Source of the DNA: PNOJ01 sp016706845
Lineage (GTDB): Bacteria > Krumholzibacteriota > Krumholzibacteriia > LZORAL124-64-63
Length of the DNA: 64,000 nt
Assembly: GCA_016706845.1 (NCBI GenBank)
Contig: JADJIV010000014.1
Span: 47,447 to 111,446, forward strand
Direction of reading: 5' to 3'
The position numbers were made by a program, and so were the translations under genes. A model generated the notes under the pieces. That model was not told the DNA's origin. It saw only the letters and a list, made by a program, of their open reading frames with translations, and ran no database searches. This document shows positions 25,342-35,015 of the stretch, piece after piece. Positions within the stretch are counted from its first letter, which is position 1, and each line of letters begins with the position of its first letter.

Positions 25342-26720
25342 GATCCCTCCCGGGTCCCGGCGGCGCCCGCGCGTCCGTCCAGCCAGCCGCGCGCGGCGGC
25401 CCGGAACGCCTCGCCGCGGTGGTGGTAGTCGCGGAACATGTCGAAGCTGGCGCAGGCGGGGCTCAGCAGGACCGTGCCCGTGCCCGCCGCCAGGCCGGCC
25501 GCCTTCGCCACGGCCTCGTCCAGGTCGGCGGCCCGCACCAGCGGCACCGCGCCGTCGAGGGCCGCCGCGATGCGGTCCGCCTCGGCGCCGATCAGCACCG
25601 CGGCCCGCACCGGTCCGAGCGCGCGCCGCAGGGGCGCGTAGTCCTCGCCCTTGCCGCTGCCGCCCAGGATCAGCACGACGTCGCCCGCGTAGCCGGCCAG
25701 GCCGCCGCACACCGCGTGGACGTTGGTCGCCTTGGAATCGTCGACGAAGACCAGGCCCTCCCCCCGGGCGACTTCCTGCTGGCGGTGCGGCAGGCCGCGG
25801 AAGCTCCGCAGTCCCGCCGCCAGCACGTCGTCGGCCAGGTCGAAGGGTTCGAGGGCGGCGAGGGCGGCGCCGGCGTTGAGGACATTCGGTGCGCCGTGGA
25901 GGGGAAAGTCCTCGAGCGCCAGCACCGCCCGCGGTCCGCCGTCGCGCAGGCGCCACAGTCGGCCGTCGCGCGCGAAGCAAGCCGCTCCCGCGTCCGGGTC
26001 GCCGAACAGCAGGCGACGCGGCGCGGGCCAGGCCAGGGCCGGCTGGCAGCCGGTCCCGGTCACGAACAGCCCCCCGGGGGGCAAGAGATCCACGAGCCGC
26101 CGCTTGACGGCGTAGTACTCCGCCACGGACGCGTAGCGGTCGAGATGGTCGGGCGCCAGGTTCAGCACCACGGCGACCTCGGGCCGGAACTGGGCGACGG
26201 ACTCGAGCTGGAAGCTGCTGACTTCCACGACGGCCACCGCGTCGGGACCCAGCGAGTCGGCGACCCGGCTCAGGGGGCGGCCCACGTTGCCCAGCGCCGG
26301 CGCCTCGTAGCCGGCGGCGCGCAGCAGGTGCGCCGTCAGCTCGGTGGTCGTGGTCTTGCCGTTGGTGCCGGTGATCGCGACCGTGCGCCCCGCGAAGAAG
26401 CGCGCGGCGAGTTCGAGTTCACCCAGGACCGGCACGCCGGGCGCCGCGATGGCGGCCCGCGGCGACGGCACGCCGGGGCTGAGCACCACGCCCTGAAGAC
26501 GGGGCAGCGCCGCCTCCCAGCCGGGACCGGCCCTCACCTCGTCGAAGGCCTCCCGCGCCTCGCCGGCGAGGCCGTGCCGCTGCCACTGCGCGGCCAGGGC
26601 CGCCTCGCCGGCGTCGTCGGCGCCGACGACGCGCGCGCCGCGGCGGCGCAGCAGGGCGCCGGCCGCGCAGCCGCTGCGCGCCAGTCCGATCACGAGCCAG
26701 GTCCCGCCCCGCACGTCCAC
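25338..26720 (-). CDS. murD: UDP-N-acetylmuramoylalanine--D-glutamate ligase MurD
   Basis: MurD adds D-glutamate to the growing stem peptide. 460 intact residues: N-terminal WLVIGLARSGCAAGALL, SPGVPSPRAAI, ATP loop ITGTNGKTTTTEL, GNVGRPL, EVSSFQLESV, NLAPDHLDRYASVAEYYAVK, then the C-terminal NVLNAGAALAAL, GLPHRQQEV, FVDDSKATNVHA, ILGGSGKGEDY and SPACASFDMFRDYHHRGEAF. Every family motif is present. It lies ten bases after mraY and overlaps ftsW by four. Confidence 0.97.
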   Translation of the reverse strand: MDVRGGTWLVIGLARSGCAAGALLRRRGARVVGADDAGEAALAAQWQRHGLAGEAREAFDEVRAGPGWEAALPRLQGVVLSPGVPSPRAAIAAPGVPVLGELELAARFFAGRTVAITGTNGKTTTTELTAHLLRAAGYEAPALGNVGRPLSRVADSLGPDAVAVVEVSSFQLESVAQFRPEVAVVLNLAPDHLDRYASVAEYYAVKRRLVDLLPPGGLFVTGTGCQPALAWPAPRRLLFGDPDAGAACFARDGRLWRLRDGGPRAVLALEDFPLHGAPNVLNAGAALAALEPFDLADDVLAAGLRSFRGLPHRQQEVARGEGLVFVDDSKATNVHAVCGGLAGYAGDVVLILGGSGKGEDYAPLRRALGPVRAAVLIGAEADRIAAALDGAVPLVRAADLDEAVAKAAGLAAGTGTVLLSPACASFDMFRDYHHRGEAFRAAARGWLDGRAGAAGTREGS

Positions 26721-26730
26721 GCCGGACCTC

Positions 26731-27821
26731 CTACTGCAGTTTGACGGTGCTCATGCTCAGCAGCAGCAGCAGGATGCCGATGATCCAGAAGCGGACCACG
26801 ACCTGCGTCTCCGACCAGCCGAGCAGTTCGAAGTGGTGGTGCAGCGGCGCCATGCGGAAGATCCGCTTGCCCCCGCGCCAGCGGTACGACGCCACCTGCA
26901 GCATGACGCTCACGGCCTCCATCACGAACATCCCGCCCATGATGACCAGCAGCAGCTCGCGCTTGACCAGGATCGCGACGGTGCCCAGGGCGCCGCCCAG
27001 GGCCAGGCTGCCGGTGTCGCCCATGAAGACCTTCGCCGGATGGGCGTTGAACCACAGGAAGCCGAGCGAGGCGCCGACGACGGCGCCGCAGTAGACGGCC
27101 AGCTCGCCGGCGCCGGGCAGGTAGACGATGTTCAGGTAGTCCGCGAAGATCACGTTGCCCGCGACGTAGGCCAGCGCCGCGAAGCCCAGGAAGGTGAACG
27201 CGCTCAGCCCGATCGCCAGGCCGTCGAGGCCGTCGGTCAGGTTCACGGCGTTGCTGGTGCCCGCCACCACGATCACGACCAGCGGCAGGTAGAGCCAGCC
27301 GAGGTCGATGAAGGTGTCCTTGAGCAGGGGCACGGCCAGCTGTGTGACCATCGCGTCGTCGGCGGCCGCGCGGTCTTCAGCAGCGCGTACAGCACCAGGC
27401 TGAAGCCGATCTGCCCCGCCAGCTTCACGCGTCCGATCATGCCCTTGGGCCGCTTGCGCACGACCTTCAGCCAGTCGTCCACGAACCCCAGCGTCCCCAT
27501 CCACACCGTGGCCAGCAGGCACAGCTGCACGTAGCGGTTGCTCAGGTCCGCCCACAGCAGGGTGGGCAGCACGATCGCCGCGATCACCAGCACGCCGCCC
27601 ATGGTCGGGGTGCCCGCCTTGGCGGCGTGCCGGGCCGGGCCGTCGCTGCGGATCGTCTCGCCGATCTGCAGCGCCTGGAGGCGCGCGATCAGCCAGCCGC
27701 CGAACACGAAGCAGATCAGCAGCGCGGTGATCGTGGCGTAGGCGGCGCGGAACGTGATGTACTGGAACACGTTCAGCGCCGACCACTGTTCGCGCAGCGG
27801 GTAGAGCAGGAGGTAGAACAT
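26731..27821 (-). CDS. mraY: Phospho-N-acetylmuramoyl-pentapeptide-transferase MraY, one frameshift
   Basis: MraY makes lipid I by moving phospho-MurNAc-pentapeptide onto undecaprenyl phosphate. The N-terminal half has the helix FQYITFRAAYATITALL, then KAGTPTMGGVLVI and GFVDDWLKV. The second half has NAVNLTDGLDGLAIGL, FLWFNAHPAKVFMGDTGSLALGG, and the histidine motif MAPLHHHFELLGWSETQVV in outline. A single missing base near 27371 separates them (1091 bases). The start overlaps the murF stop by one base (TGATG). About 364 residues, normal. Confidence 0.95.
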
Positions 27822-29019
27822 CAGCTTGTCTCCCTGTCGGACGCGGCGCCGCCGAGGTGCGCCAGGAAGGCGTCGAGCGCGCGCTCGACGGCGGCGGAAC
27901 GGGAACCCTTGAACAGGACGCGGTCGCCGGCGCGGGCCGCGGCCGCCAGGGCCGCGGCGGCCGACGCCGCGTTGGCGCAGACCGCGGCCTCGCCGCCCGC
28001 CTCGCGGAAGCCGGCGGCCAGCTCCGCCGCGGCCTCGCCCACGGCCCACACGGCGTCGAGGCCGGCGGCGCGCAGGCGCCGGCCGGTCTCGCGGTGCAGC
28101 GCGGGCGCGTCGGGCCCGAGCTCGCCCATCGCGCCGAGGACGGCCAGGCGGCGGCCGTCGCCGGCCGCCACGACCAGCGGTGGTCGCCGGCGGCGAGGCC
28201 CCAGCTGACCACCGGGCAGCGGCAGCGCTCGCGCCAGGCGTCGTAGCCGGGGCTGTCGGCGTTCAGGACCGCCACCCCGTCCGCCGGCAGGTGGTCCAGC
28301 AGCGCGCCCTTGGTGTTCACGATCTCGGCCAGTGATCCGAAACCCTCGAGATGCGCTCCGGAGGCGTTGGTGATCACCCCGACCTGAGGGGAAGCCAGGG
28401 CCGCGAGCCGCTCGATGTCCCCGGCGCGGGAGGCGCCCATCTCCACGACCGCCACGTCGTGGTCGCGTCGCAGACCGAGCAGCGTCAGCGGCAGGCCGAG
28501 ATCGTTGTTCAGGTTGCCCGCGGTCGCGTGGACGCGGGCGGCGGCGCCGGCCAGCGCCGCCAGCAGGTCCTTGGTGGTGGTCTTGCCGTTGGTGCCGGTG
28601 ACGGCGGCGAGGCGGGCCGGGCAGAGCCGGCGCCAGCGACCGGCCAGCACGGCCAGCGCCGCTTCGGGCGCGCGGCTGAGCAGGACCGCGGCCCCCGCGG
28701 GCGCGGGGTCCGCGAACAGGGGATCGGGCGGCGCGCCGTCCCAGCTGCGGGTCAGCGCCGCCGCGACGCCGCGGCCCAGGGCGTCCGGGACGTGGCGGCG
28801 CCCGTCGGTCCGCTCGCCGGCCAGGCCCACGAAGAGCTGCCCCGGCGCCGCCGTGCGCGAGTCGATCGCCGCGCCGAGGAAGGCCGTGTCGGGCAGCTGC
28901 GCCGGGTCGACCACGAAGGTCCAGGCGCCGCCGCACGCGACGGCGGCGCCATCCCACAAACTCGCCGCCGCCAGGTCGGCCCCGGCCCGGCGCAGGTCGT
29001 AGCCGCGCTCAGGCGCCAC
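27821..29019 (-). CDS. murF: UDP-MurNAc-tripeptide--D-Ala-D-Ala ligase MurF, with internal loss
   Basis: MurF adds D-Ala-D-Ala to complete the pentapeptide. GTG at 29019 follows GGAGGTG and overlaps the murE stop by 11 bases. The N-terminal part is normal: AIDSRTAAPGQLFVGL, ATP loop VTGTNGKTTTKDLL, GNLNNDLGLPLTLL, VVEMGASRAGDIERL, GVITNASGAHLEGFGS. The end is normal too: LAVLGAMGELG, VLFKGSRSAAVERAL. Between them, near 28160-28190, the sequence jumps in about ten codons and one frame step over roughly 95-110 residues, so the HN..NALAA and NANP motifs are missing. The 9-bp GTCGCCGGC occurs twice at the junction (28157-28165 and 28183-28191). As written the enzyme could not work, and the gene is essential, so a collapse in the assembly is likely. 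Confidence 0.88.
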
Positions 29020-30543
29020 GGGCCACCTCCGTGATCCAGTCCCGCACCAGCCGGCGGTCGTCCAGGTCCAGGCGCCGCGCGCCGACCAGTTGGTAGTCCT
29101 CGTGGCCCTTGCCCGCGATCACGACGGTGTCGCCCTCGCGCGCTTCGGCCAGCGCGCCGCGGATCGCCGCGGTCCGGTCCGTCACCACGCGGCAGTCGCC
29201 GGCGAGGCGCGCGGGCTCGCCGCGGAAGCCGTCGGCGATCTGGCGGCAGATCGCATCGGGGTCCTCGCCGCGCGGGTTGTCGGAGGTGATCCACGTCGCG
29301 TCGGCCAGCCGCGCCGCGACGGCGCCCATCAGGGGGCGCTTGCCGCGGTCGCGGTCGCCGCCGCAGCCGAAGGCCGCCACCAGCCGGCGCGGCGCGAGCT
29401 CGCGGCAGGACTGCAGGACCGCCGCCAAGGCGTCGGGCGTGTGCGCGTAGTCGACGACCGCCGTGGCGCCCGAGGGCAGGTCGAAGCTCTCCATGCGCCC
29501 GGGCACCTGCTCGGCCGCCGCCAGGGCGGCGAGGCAGTCCGCCGGCGGGAAGCCCAGGCCGAGGCCCGCGGCCAGGGCGGCGGTCAGGTTCTCGACGTTG
29601 AAGCGGCCGACCAGCCGGCTCTGCAGGTCGAGCGCGTCGCCGCGCCAGTCCAGCGTCAGGCGCGTGCCGCCGCGGCCCAGCTCGGCGGCGCGCACCGCGA
29701 GGTCGGCCGCCGCGCCCGGCCGGCGCCCCGTGGCGTAGCGCACGACGCGCAGGCCGCCGGTGTCGAGGCGGTCGAAGGCCGGCTCGTCGGCGTTCAGCAC
29801 CGCGACGCCGTCCGGCTTGCCGCGCCGGTCGCCCCGCAGCAGCTCCAGGATGCGCACCTTGGCCCGCAGGTAGTCGTCGAGGTCGGCGTGGTAGTCGAGG
29901 TGGTCGCGCGAGAGGTTGGTCATCACCGCGGCGTCCAGCGCGAGGTCGGCCGCGCGGCCCTGGTCCAGGGCATGGGACGAGATCTCCAGCGCCACGGCCC
30001 GCCGGTCGTGCGCGCGCATCTCGGCCAGCAGGCCGTAGAGGGTGGGGCCGTCGGGCGTGGTCAGCGGCGCCGGCTCGCGGCGCCCCCCGGTCTCGTAGAC
30101 GATGGTCCCCAGCAGCCCGCAGGGCCCCGCGCAGCGCTCCAGCAGCCGCCGCAGCAGGAAGGCGGTGGTGGTCTTGCCGTTGGTGCCGGTGACGCCGACC
30201 GCGCACAGGCCCGCGTCGGGCCGCTCCGCGATCGCGCGCGCCAGCCGCGCGGGCCAGGGGCGCGTCCCGCGCACGCGCAGGACGGGGACGCCCGCCGGGA
30301 CGGGCGCGTCCGCCGGGCCGAGGGCCTCCGCATCGACGAGCACGGCCGCGCACCGGCCGCGGCCGCGGCCGCGAGGTGCGCGTGTCCGTCTCCCGCCGCG
30401 CCGCGGACCGCGACGAACAGCACGCCCGGCGCGCAGCGGCGCGAGTCGACCGCGACGGCCGACACGGGGATCGGCGCGGGCGGCAGCGCCGCGTCGGCCG
30501 CGAGCTGCGGGAATGCCGCCAGGATCTGCGCCAGCGTCACCAT
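29009..30543 (-). CDS. murE: UDP-MurNAc-L-Ala-D-Glu--meso-diaminopimelate ligase MurE, one frameshift
   Basis: MurE adds the third stem residue. The start region (VSAVAVDSRRCAPGVLFVAVRG) is in one frame to about 30350, then a missing base moves to the frame that carries VGVTGTNGKTTTAFLL, TTPDGPTLYGLL, EISSHALDQGR, NLSRDHLDYHADLDDYLRAK, GRFNVENLTAALA, VDYAHTPDAL, FGCGGDRDRGKRPLMG and GKGHEDYQ. The motif DNPRGEDP is the DNPR signature of enzymes that add meso-diaminopimelate, so the peptidoglycan is expected to be the A1-gamma type common in diderms. It overlaps ftsI by seven bases and murF by eleven. Confidence 0.95.
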
Positions 30544-32629
30544 CGCTCCACCATCTTCACGGCGATCCCCTCGGGGCCGATCGGCATGCCCGGCGGCGGC
30601 GTCTGCTCGCCGACGTAGCCCGTCCCCTCGCAGCGCAGCGGCACGCCGAGGCGCGCGGCCTCGCGCCGCACGTCGCGGTTGGACCAGCCCAGCAGGTCGG
30701 GGCAGAGCCGGGGTCGTCGCCGGCGGGCGCGCGGGTCGGGGCCACGGTCACGGTGACGGTCTCGCCGGCCAGGCACCCGGTGCCCGCGGCGGGCACCTGG
30801 GCCACGACCACGCCCTCGCCCACGGCGCCGGCGAGGTTCAGGCCGGCCCCGGCCACGGCCTCCTGCGCCGCGGCGGCCGACAGGTAGAGCAGGTCCGGCA
30901 CGGGCGTCGCGCCGCTGCGGTCGTGCCGGGGCAGGCGCACGTGTTCGGCGGCCTCCGCGCCCACGAGCCAGTCGGTGCTGCGCCCGATCTCCCGGACGAT
31001 CCGCCCGAACAGCGGGGCCGCGCTCTGCGAGGCGTAATGGTGCGCGTAGTCGGGCTCGTCCAGCATCGCGAGGATCACCAGGCGCGGCTCCCGGGCGGGA
31101 GCCAGCCCGAGGAACGTCGACATGTACTTGCCGGGCACGTACCCCTGGCCCGGCAGGGCCTTCTGGGCCGTGCCGGTCTTGCCGCCGCACTCGATCCACT
31201 CCAGCCCCGCGGCCTTCCCGGTGCCGCGGCGCACGACCTCGGCCATCGCGTCGCGCAGCAGCGCCGCGACCTCGGCCGACATCACGCGGTGCAGGACCTC
31301 CGTCCCGTTGCGCTCGACCACCGTGCCGTCCTTGTCGCGGATCTCGAGGACGAGCCGGGGCGCCAGCAGCATCCCGCCGTTGGCCACCGCGGCGGCCGCC
31401 ATCGCCAGCTGGATGGGCGTGGCCAGCATCTCCTGGCCGATCGCGACGGTCGACTGCGTGCGGCGCGACCATTCCTGCGGGCGGCCGCAGCAGTCCGCGC
31501 GTGCGGCCCGGGTAGCGCAGCTCGTCGCGGACGCCGAAGCCCATCCTGGTGAGGTCCTCGTAGTACTCCTCGCTTGTCCAGCGCCAGCACGGTGCGCGCG
31601 AAGTAGACGTTGCTGGAGTGGACGAACGCGTTCAGGAACGACATGCGGCCGAAGTCGTGCCCTTCGGAGTTGTGGATCTTGTAGTGGTCGAACTGGATGT
31701 TGTCGCAGTCGTAGACGTCGACCGTGTCGACCGCGGCGCGGTCGAGCAGCGAGGCCGCCGTGAAGATCTTGAAGATCGAGCCCGGCTCGTACGCCCCGGT
31801 GAAGACGAAGTTGTCCCAGGCCTCGGGCCCCTGCGCGTCGCTGCGCTCGCCCAGGACGTGCGCGGATCCACGATCAGCACGGCGCCGCCCGCGGCGCGGC
31901 AGCTGTCCACGGCCGCGGCGAGCTCCTGCTCGGCGATCAGCTGGAGGTCCGCGTCGATGGTGAGCTTCACGTCGTGCCCGTCCTGCGCCGGCACGATCTC
32001 CTGCAGCCCCGCCGTGCTCGCGTCCGGTCCCAGCTTGTAGATGAGGCCCAGACCCGGCTGCCCCGCCAGCTGCTCGTCGAGGGTGCGCTCGAGGCCCGCC
32101 GTGTGGCGCTTGCCGTCGCTGTCGGGATTGCAGAACCCCAGCAGCGAGGCCCCGGCGCCGCCGATCGGGTACGAGCGCGTGTCCAGCTGCTCGAGCTCGA
32201 TCCCGGGCAGCCGCCGCAGCGCGTTCAGGGCGTCCCGGTGCAGGACGGCCCGCCGGTCGACCAGGACGTACGCGCGGTTCGCCTGGGCCTGCGCAGCAGG
32301 CGGGCCAGCGCCACCGCGTCCTGCCCGACCAGGGGCGCCATCTTCGCGGCCATCGCGTTGGGATCCTGGTCCTGGATGTTCGCGCCGGCGACGCCCAGCC
32401 GCCAGGTGGTGATCGACAAGGCGAGGGAGCGGTCGTGGCGGTCGTAGATGTTGCCCCGCTGTGCGGGCAGTTCCTTCTGGTTCTGCCACTGACGCAGGGC
32501 CCGGGCGAGGTAGTGCTCGTGCTGGATGACCTGCACCTGGAACAGGCGCAGCGCCAGGATCAGGAAGGGGATGACCGACAGCCGCTGCAGCAGGCGCAGG
32601 CGCGAGCGGTCCGCTCCCCGCCGCATCAT
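30537..32629 (-). CDS. ftsI: Division-specific penicillin-binding protein FtsI/SpoVD type with two PASTA domains, several frameshifts
   Basis: The transpeptidase that cross-links septal peptidoglycan. ATG at 32629 overlaps the ftsL stop (ATGA). A single membrane helix (LLQRLSVIPFLILALRLFQVQV in outline) is followed by the pedestal (QRGNIYDRHDRSLALS) and the catalytic domain. All three active-site motifs are visible: the serine of PGSIFK, SSN in VHSSNVYFA, and KTGT in GGKTGTAQ. Two C-terminal PASTA domains follow (VPDLLYLSAAAAQEAV and CPDLLGWSNRDVRREA). Reading the whole protein needs about five or six shifts, near 32290, 31865, 31590, 31540-31440 and 30712. PASTA domains bind peptidoglycan and are unusual in FtsI of proteobacteria, but occur in several other phyla. 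Confidence 0.92.
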
Positions 32630-33090
32630 CGCGAACGATCGGCTGCGGCCGCCGTCGCGACGCGGTCGCCGCTGCCGACCGCCGCCACGACGCGCTGCCA
32701 CAGCGGCGGCTCGTCGGCGCTGTCCGGATCGGACATCACGACGATCAGGCCCGGGGCGTCGGACCGCTGCAGCCCGAGCTCGCGCTGCGCGCGGTCGAGG
32801 ATGCAGGCCCGCGACGTCTCGGCGTTCCACTGCTGTTCGAGCAGACCGAGCTGCGTCTCGAGGTAGGCCTTGTCGGCCAGCAGCGCCTGCAGGGCGCGGC
32901 GCCCGGTCACGATCCCGTTGGACAGCGTGATCAGCGAGGACAGCACGGCCAGGGCGCCGACGCAGAGCGCGGCGGTGACCAGCGGCGTGCGGCCGCGCAT
33001 CTCGCGGCGGCAGGCCATCGGCCCCGCGTGTCGGCGCAGGGAGGGCTGGCGGCGGCAGGAACGGCCGGGGATCCGGATCGTCAGGTGCAT
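32626..33090 (-). CDS. ftsL: Cell division protein FtsL-like
   Basis: A small bitopic protein between rsmH and ftsI, the usual place of ftsL. A basic N-terminus is followed by one membrane helix (LVTAALCVGALAVLSSLITLSNGI in outline) and a coiled-coil-forming segment (RRALQALLADKAYLETQLGLLEQQW) with heptad leucines, then a C-terminal DRAQRELGLQRSDAPGLIVV part typical of FtsL/FtsB proteins. About 154 residues from ATG 33090, three bases from the rsmH stop. Sequence conservation of FtsL is low, so position and topology carry much of the call. Confidence 0.8.
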   Translation of the reverse strand: MHLTIRIPGRSCRRQPSLRRHAGPMACRREMRGRTPLVTAALCVGALAVLSSLITLSNGIVTGRRALQALLADKAYLETQLGLLEQQWNAETSRACILDRAQRELGLQRSDAPGLIVVMSDPDSADEPPLWQRVVAAVGSGDRVATAAAADRSR

Positions 33091-33092
33091 GG

Positions 33093-34012
33093 TCACAGCC
33101 TTTCCGCGGCCCGCAGCTTCGCGCTGCGCGCCCGCGGGTTGGTCCCGACCTCGTCCGCCGCGGGCACCTGCGGCCGGCGGGTCAGGAGCGACAGGGTGCG
33201 CCGGTGTCCGCAGACGCAGACCGGCGAGCGCGGCGGGCAGAGGCAGTCGCGGCTTTCCCGGGCGAGCCACTGCTTCACGGCACGGTCTTCCAGCGAGTGG
33301 TAGGAGATCACGACCAGGCGGCCGCCCGCGGCCAGCCGCGCCGGCGCCTGCTCCAGGGCGTCCTGCAGGGCGCCGAGCTCGTCGTTGACCGCGATGCGCA
33401 GGGCCTGGAAGACGCGGCTGAGCGTCGGGGTGAGCACGGGGCCGCGGCCCACGGCCGAAGCCACGACCTCGCGCACCGCGCCGGTGGTGGCCAGGGCGCC
33501 TCGCGGCGCGCGGCGACCATGGCGGCGGCGATGCGCCGCGAGCGGCGCTCCTCGCCGTAGGTCCACAGCAGCGTGGCCAGCGCGGTCTCGTCCAGGCGGC
33601 CCAGCAGGTCCGCGGCCGACGGGCCGCCCTCCGGGTCGAAGCGCAGGTCCAGAGGGGCGTCGGTGCGGTAGGTGAAACCCTTCGACGGCTCGTCGATCTG
33701 CAGGGAGCTGACGCCCAGGTCGAGCAGCAGACCGTCCGCCTTCGCCCAGCCGGCCGCCGCCAGGGCGCCGGCCAGGTCGCGGAACGAGCGGTGCTGGAAG
33801 TGGAAGCGCGATTCGGAGGCCGCCAGGGCGCGTCCGACGACGCCGGCGTCGGGGTCCAGGTCGAGCCCCAGCACTTCGGCGCCCGTCGCCAGCAGAGCCA
33901 GGGCGTGGCCGCCCTGCCCGAAGGTGCCGTCGATGATCCGCCGCCCGGGGCCCGCGGCCAGCAGGCTCACCGACGTGTCCCGCAGCACGGGGATGTGGGC
34001 CGGAGCGTTCAC
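33093..34012 (-). CDS. rsmH: 16S rRNA (cytosine1402-N4)-methyltransferase RsmH, one frameshift
   Basis: RsmH (MraW) methylates C1402 of 16S rRNA using S-adenosylmethionine. It begins with the family HIPVLRDTSVSLL, then the SAM loop DGTFGQGGHALALL, LGLDLDPDA, and LLLDLGVSSLQIDEPSKGFTYR-type motif. After a missing base near 33500 come PTLSRVFQALRIAVNDEL, GGRLVVISYHSLEDRAVK and the closing NPRARSAKLRAAERL. The GTG start overlaps the stop of the STAS gene as GTGA. About 307 residues, normal length. Confidence 0.95.
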
Positions 34013-34407
34013 GGGGCACCGGTCCTGCCGGCGACGGCGGTCGGGGCGACGCGCAGCGCCGCCGCCTCGCCGTACTGGTCGCCGAGGATCAGGATCGCCC
34101 GGTGGTAGGGGCGCCAGCCCGCGAGCAGCAGGGTGTGGCCGTAGTCGCGCAGGTGGCGGTTCCAGGCGACGAGGTCGCGCACCGCCCGGAAGTCGAGGTG
34201 CTCCAGGCCGCGCCCGTCCAGCACGATGCGGCGGTCGCGCCGCTGCAGGCGCGGCCGGACCGCGGCGACCAGGCGCCGGAGCATGGGGCGGTCCAGTACG
34301 CCGGAGAGAGCGACCCGAACGTCACCGTCGCGTTCGCGAATCTCGAAGCCGAGGCCACCCTCAAGAACGTACAGGCGCGGCGGCCGTCGGGTCGACTCTC
34401 CCGGCAT
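34009..34407 (-). CDS. STAS-domain protein between mraZ and rsmH
   Basis: A 132-residue protein with a single STAS-like fold, the domain of anti-sigma factor antagonists and lipid-transport partner proteins: a beta strand (DGDVRVALSGVLD), helix (MLRRLVAAVRPRLQ), strand (RIVLDGRGLEHLD), helix (FRAVRDLVAWNRHLRD) and strand (HTLLLAGW). At the place of the phosphorylatable serine (DSSG in SpoIIAA) it has LDFRAV, so control by serine phosphorylation is unlikely. The C-terminal 35 residues (YHRAILILGDQYG and on) are extra. ATG at 34407 follows AAGGGAAGGGAAG; the stop overlaps rsmH as GTGA. A gene of this kind is not part of the textbook division cluster. Confidence 0.6.
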   Translation of the reverse strand: MPGESTRRPPRLYVLEGGLGFEIRERDGDVRVALSGVLDRPMLRRLVAAVRPRLQRRDRRIVLDGRGLEHLDFRAVRDLVAWNRHLRDYGHTLLLAGWRPYHRAILILGDQYGEAAALRVAPTAVAGRTGAP

Positions 34408-34427
34408 GGGCTTCCCTTCCCTTCGTC

Positions 34428-34449
34428 GGCCCGCCCTCCGTGGCGGGCC
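34428..34449. promoter_or_regulatory. Hairpin just before the STAS gene
   Basis: GGCCCGCC and GGCGGGCC form a perfect 8-bp stem around six bases, ending about 20 bases before the STAS start and close to its ribosome site. It may set the relative output of mraZ and the genes below. Confidence 0.4.
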
Positions 34450-34471
34450 CCGGCTCCCTCCGACCTCGCGA

Positions 34472-34489
34472 CCGCCGATCCGTCGGCGG
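34472..34489. promoter_or_regulatory. Hairpin just after mraZ
   Basis: CCGCCGA and TCGGCGG pair around four bases, starting 15 bases past the mraZ stop. No T-run follows, so full termination is unlikely. Confidence 0.35.
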
Positions 34490-34504
34490 CCTTTCTTCAG
34501 CGGC

Positions 34505-34984
34505 TCAGCGCCGGAAGCGCATGAACGTCGCCATGAATTCCTTCGACGGCGCCTCCTGCGCCGGGTTGGTCTCGTCGTAGATCTGCTTGTCCCAGAGTTC
34601 GAGGTACTGGCCCATGCCGACCAGGACGACGCGCTCCGAGATGCCGACCTTGCGGAGGATCTCGACGGGGACCGTGACGCGGCCCTGCTGGTCCGGAACG
34701 ACGTCCAGGCTCTGGGCGCTGAGCCGGCGGATCTGGTCGAGCCACTGCTCGTCGCCGCCCTGCAGCAGGGTCGCCGTGAACGACGCGTCCCACTCCTCCC
34801 TCGGGTAGAGGGCGAGCGTCTTCGCCGACGCGATCGTCACCACGTACTTCTCGTCCTCGACCGTGGCGCCACCGGACCGGAATCTCGCCGGCAGATTGAA
34901 GCGGCCCTTGCCGTCCACGGCGCGTTCCTGCGCGCCCGTGAACGGGGGTCTCTTCCTGCCGCCGTCTTGGGTCTGGTCGCTCAT
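34505..34984 (-). CDS. mraZ: Transcriptional regulator MraZ
   Basis: MraZ is a ring-forming DNA-binding protein with two SpoVT/AbrB-like halves that represses its own division cluster. The first half has ERAVDGKGRFNLPARFR and YPREEWDA, the second DVVPDQQGRVTVPVEILRKVGI and LVGMGQYLELWDKQIYDE, both with the family's DxxGR core. A 20-residue charged N-terminal extension precedes the first half. ATG at 34984 is chosen over 35041 because the earlier codons lie within the operator region. It is the first gene of the dcw cluster. Confidence 0.95.
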   Translation of the reverse strand: MSDQTQDGGRKRPPFTGAQERAVDGKGRFNLPARFRSGGATVEDEKYVVTIASAKTLALYPREEWDASFTATLLQGGDEQWLDQIRRLSAQSLDVVPDQQGRVTVPVEILRKVGISERVVLVGMGQYLELWDKQIYDETNPAQEAPSKEFMATFMRFRR

Positions 34985-35015
34985 GGCCTCTCGGGATCCC
35001 GTCGCTGGGGGGGCA

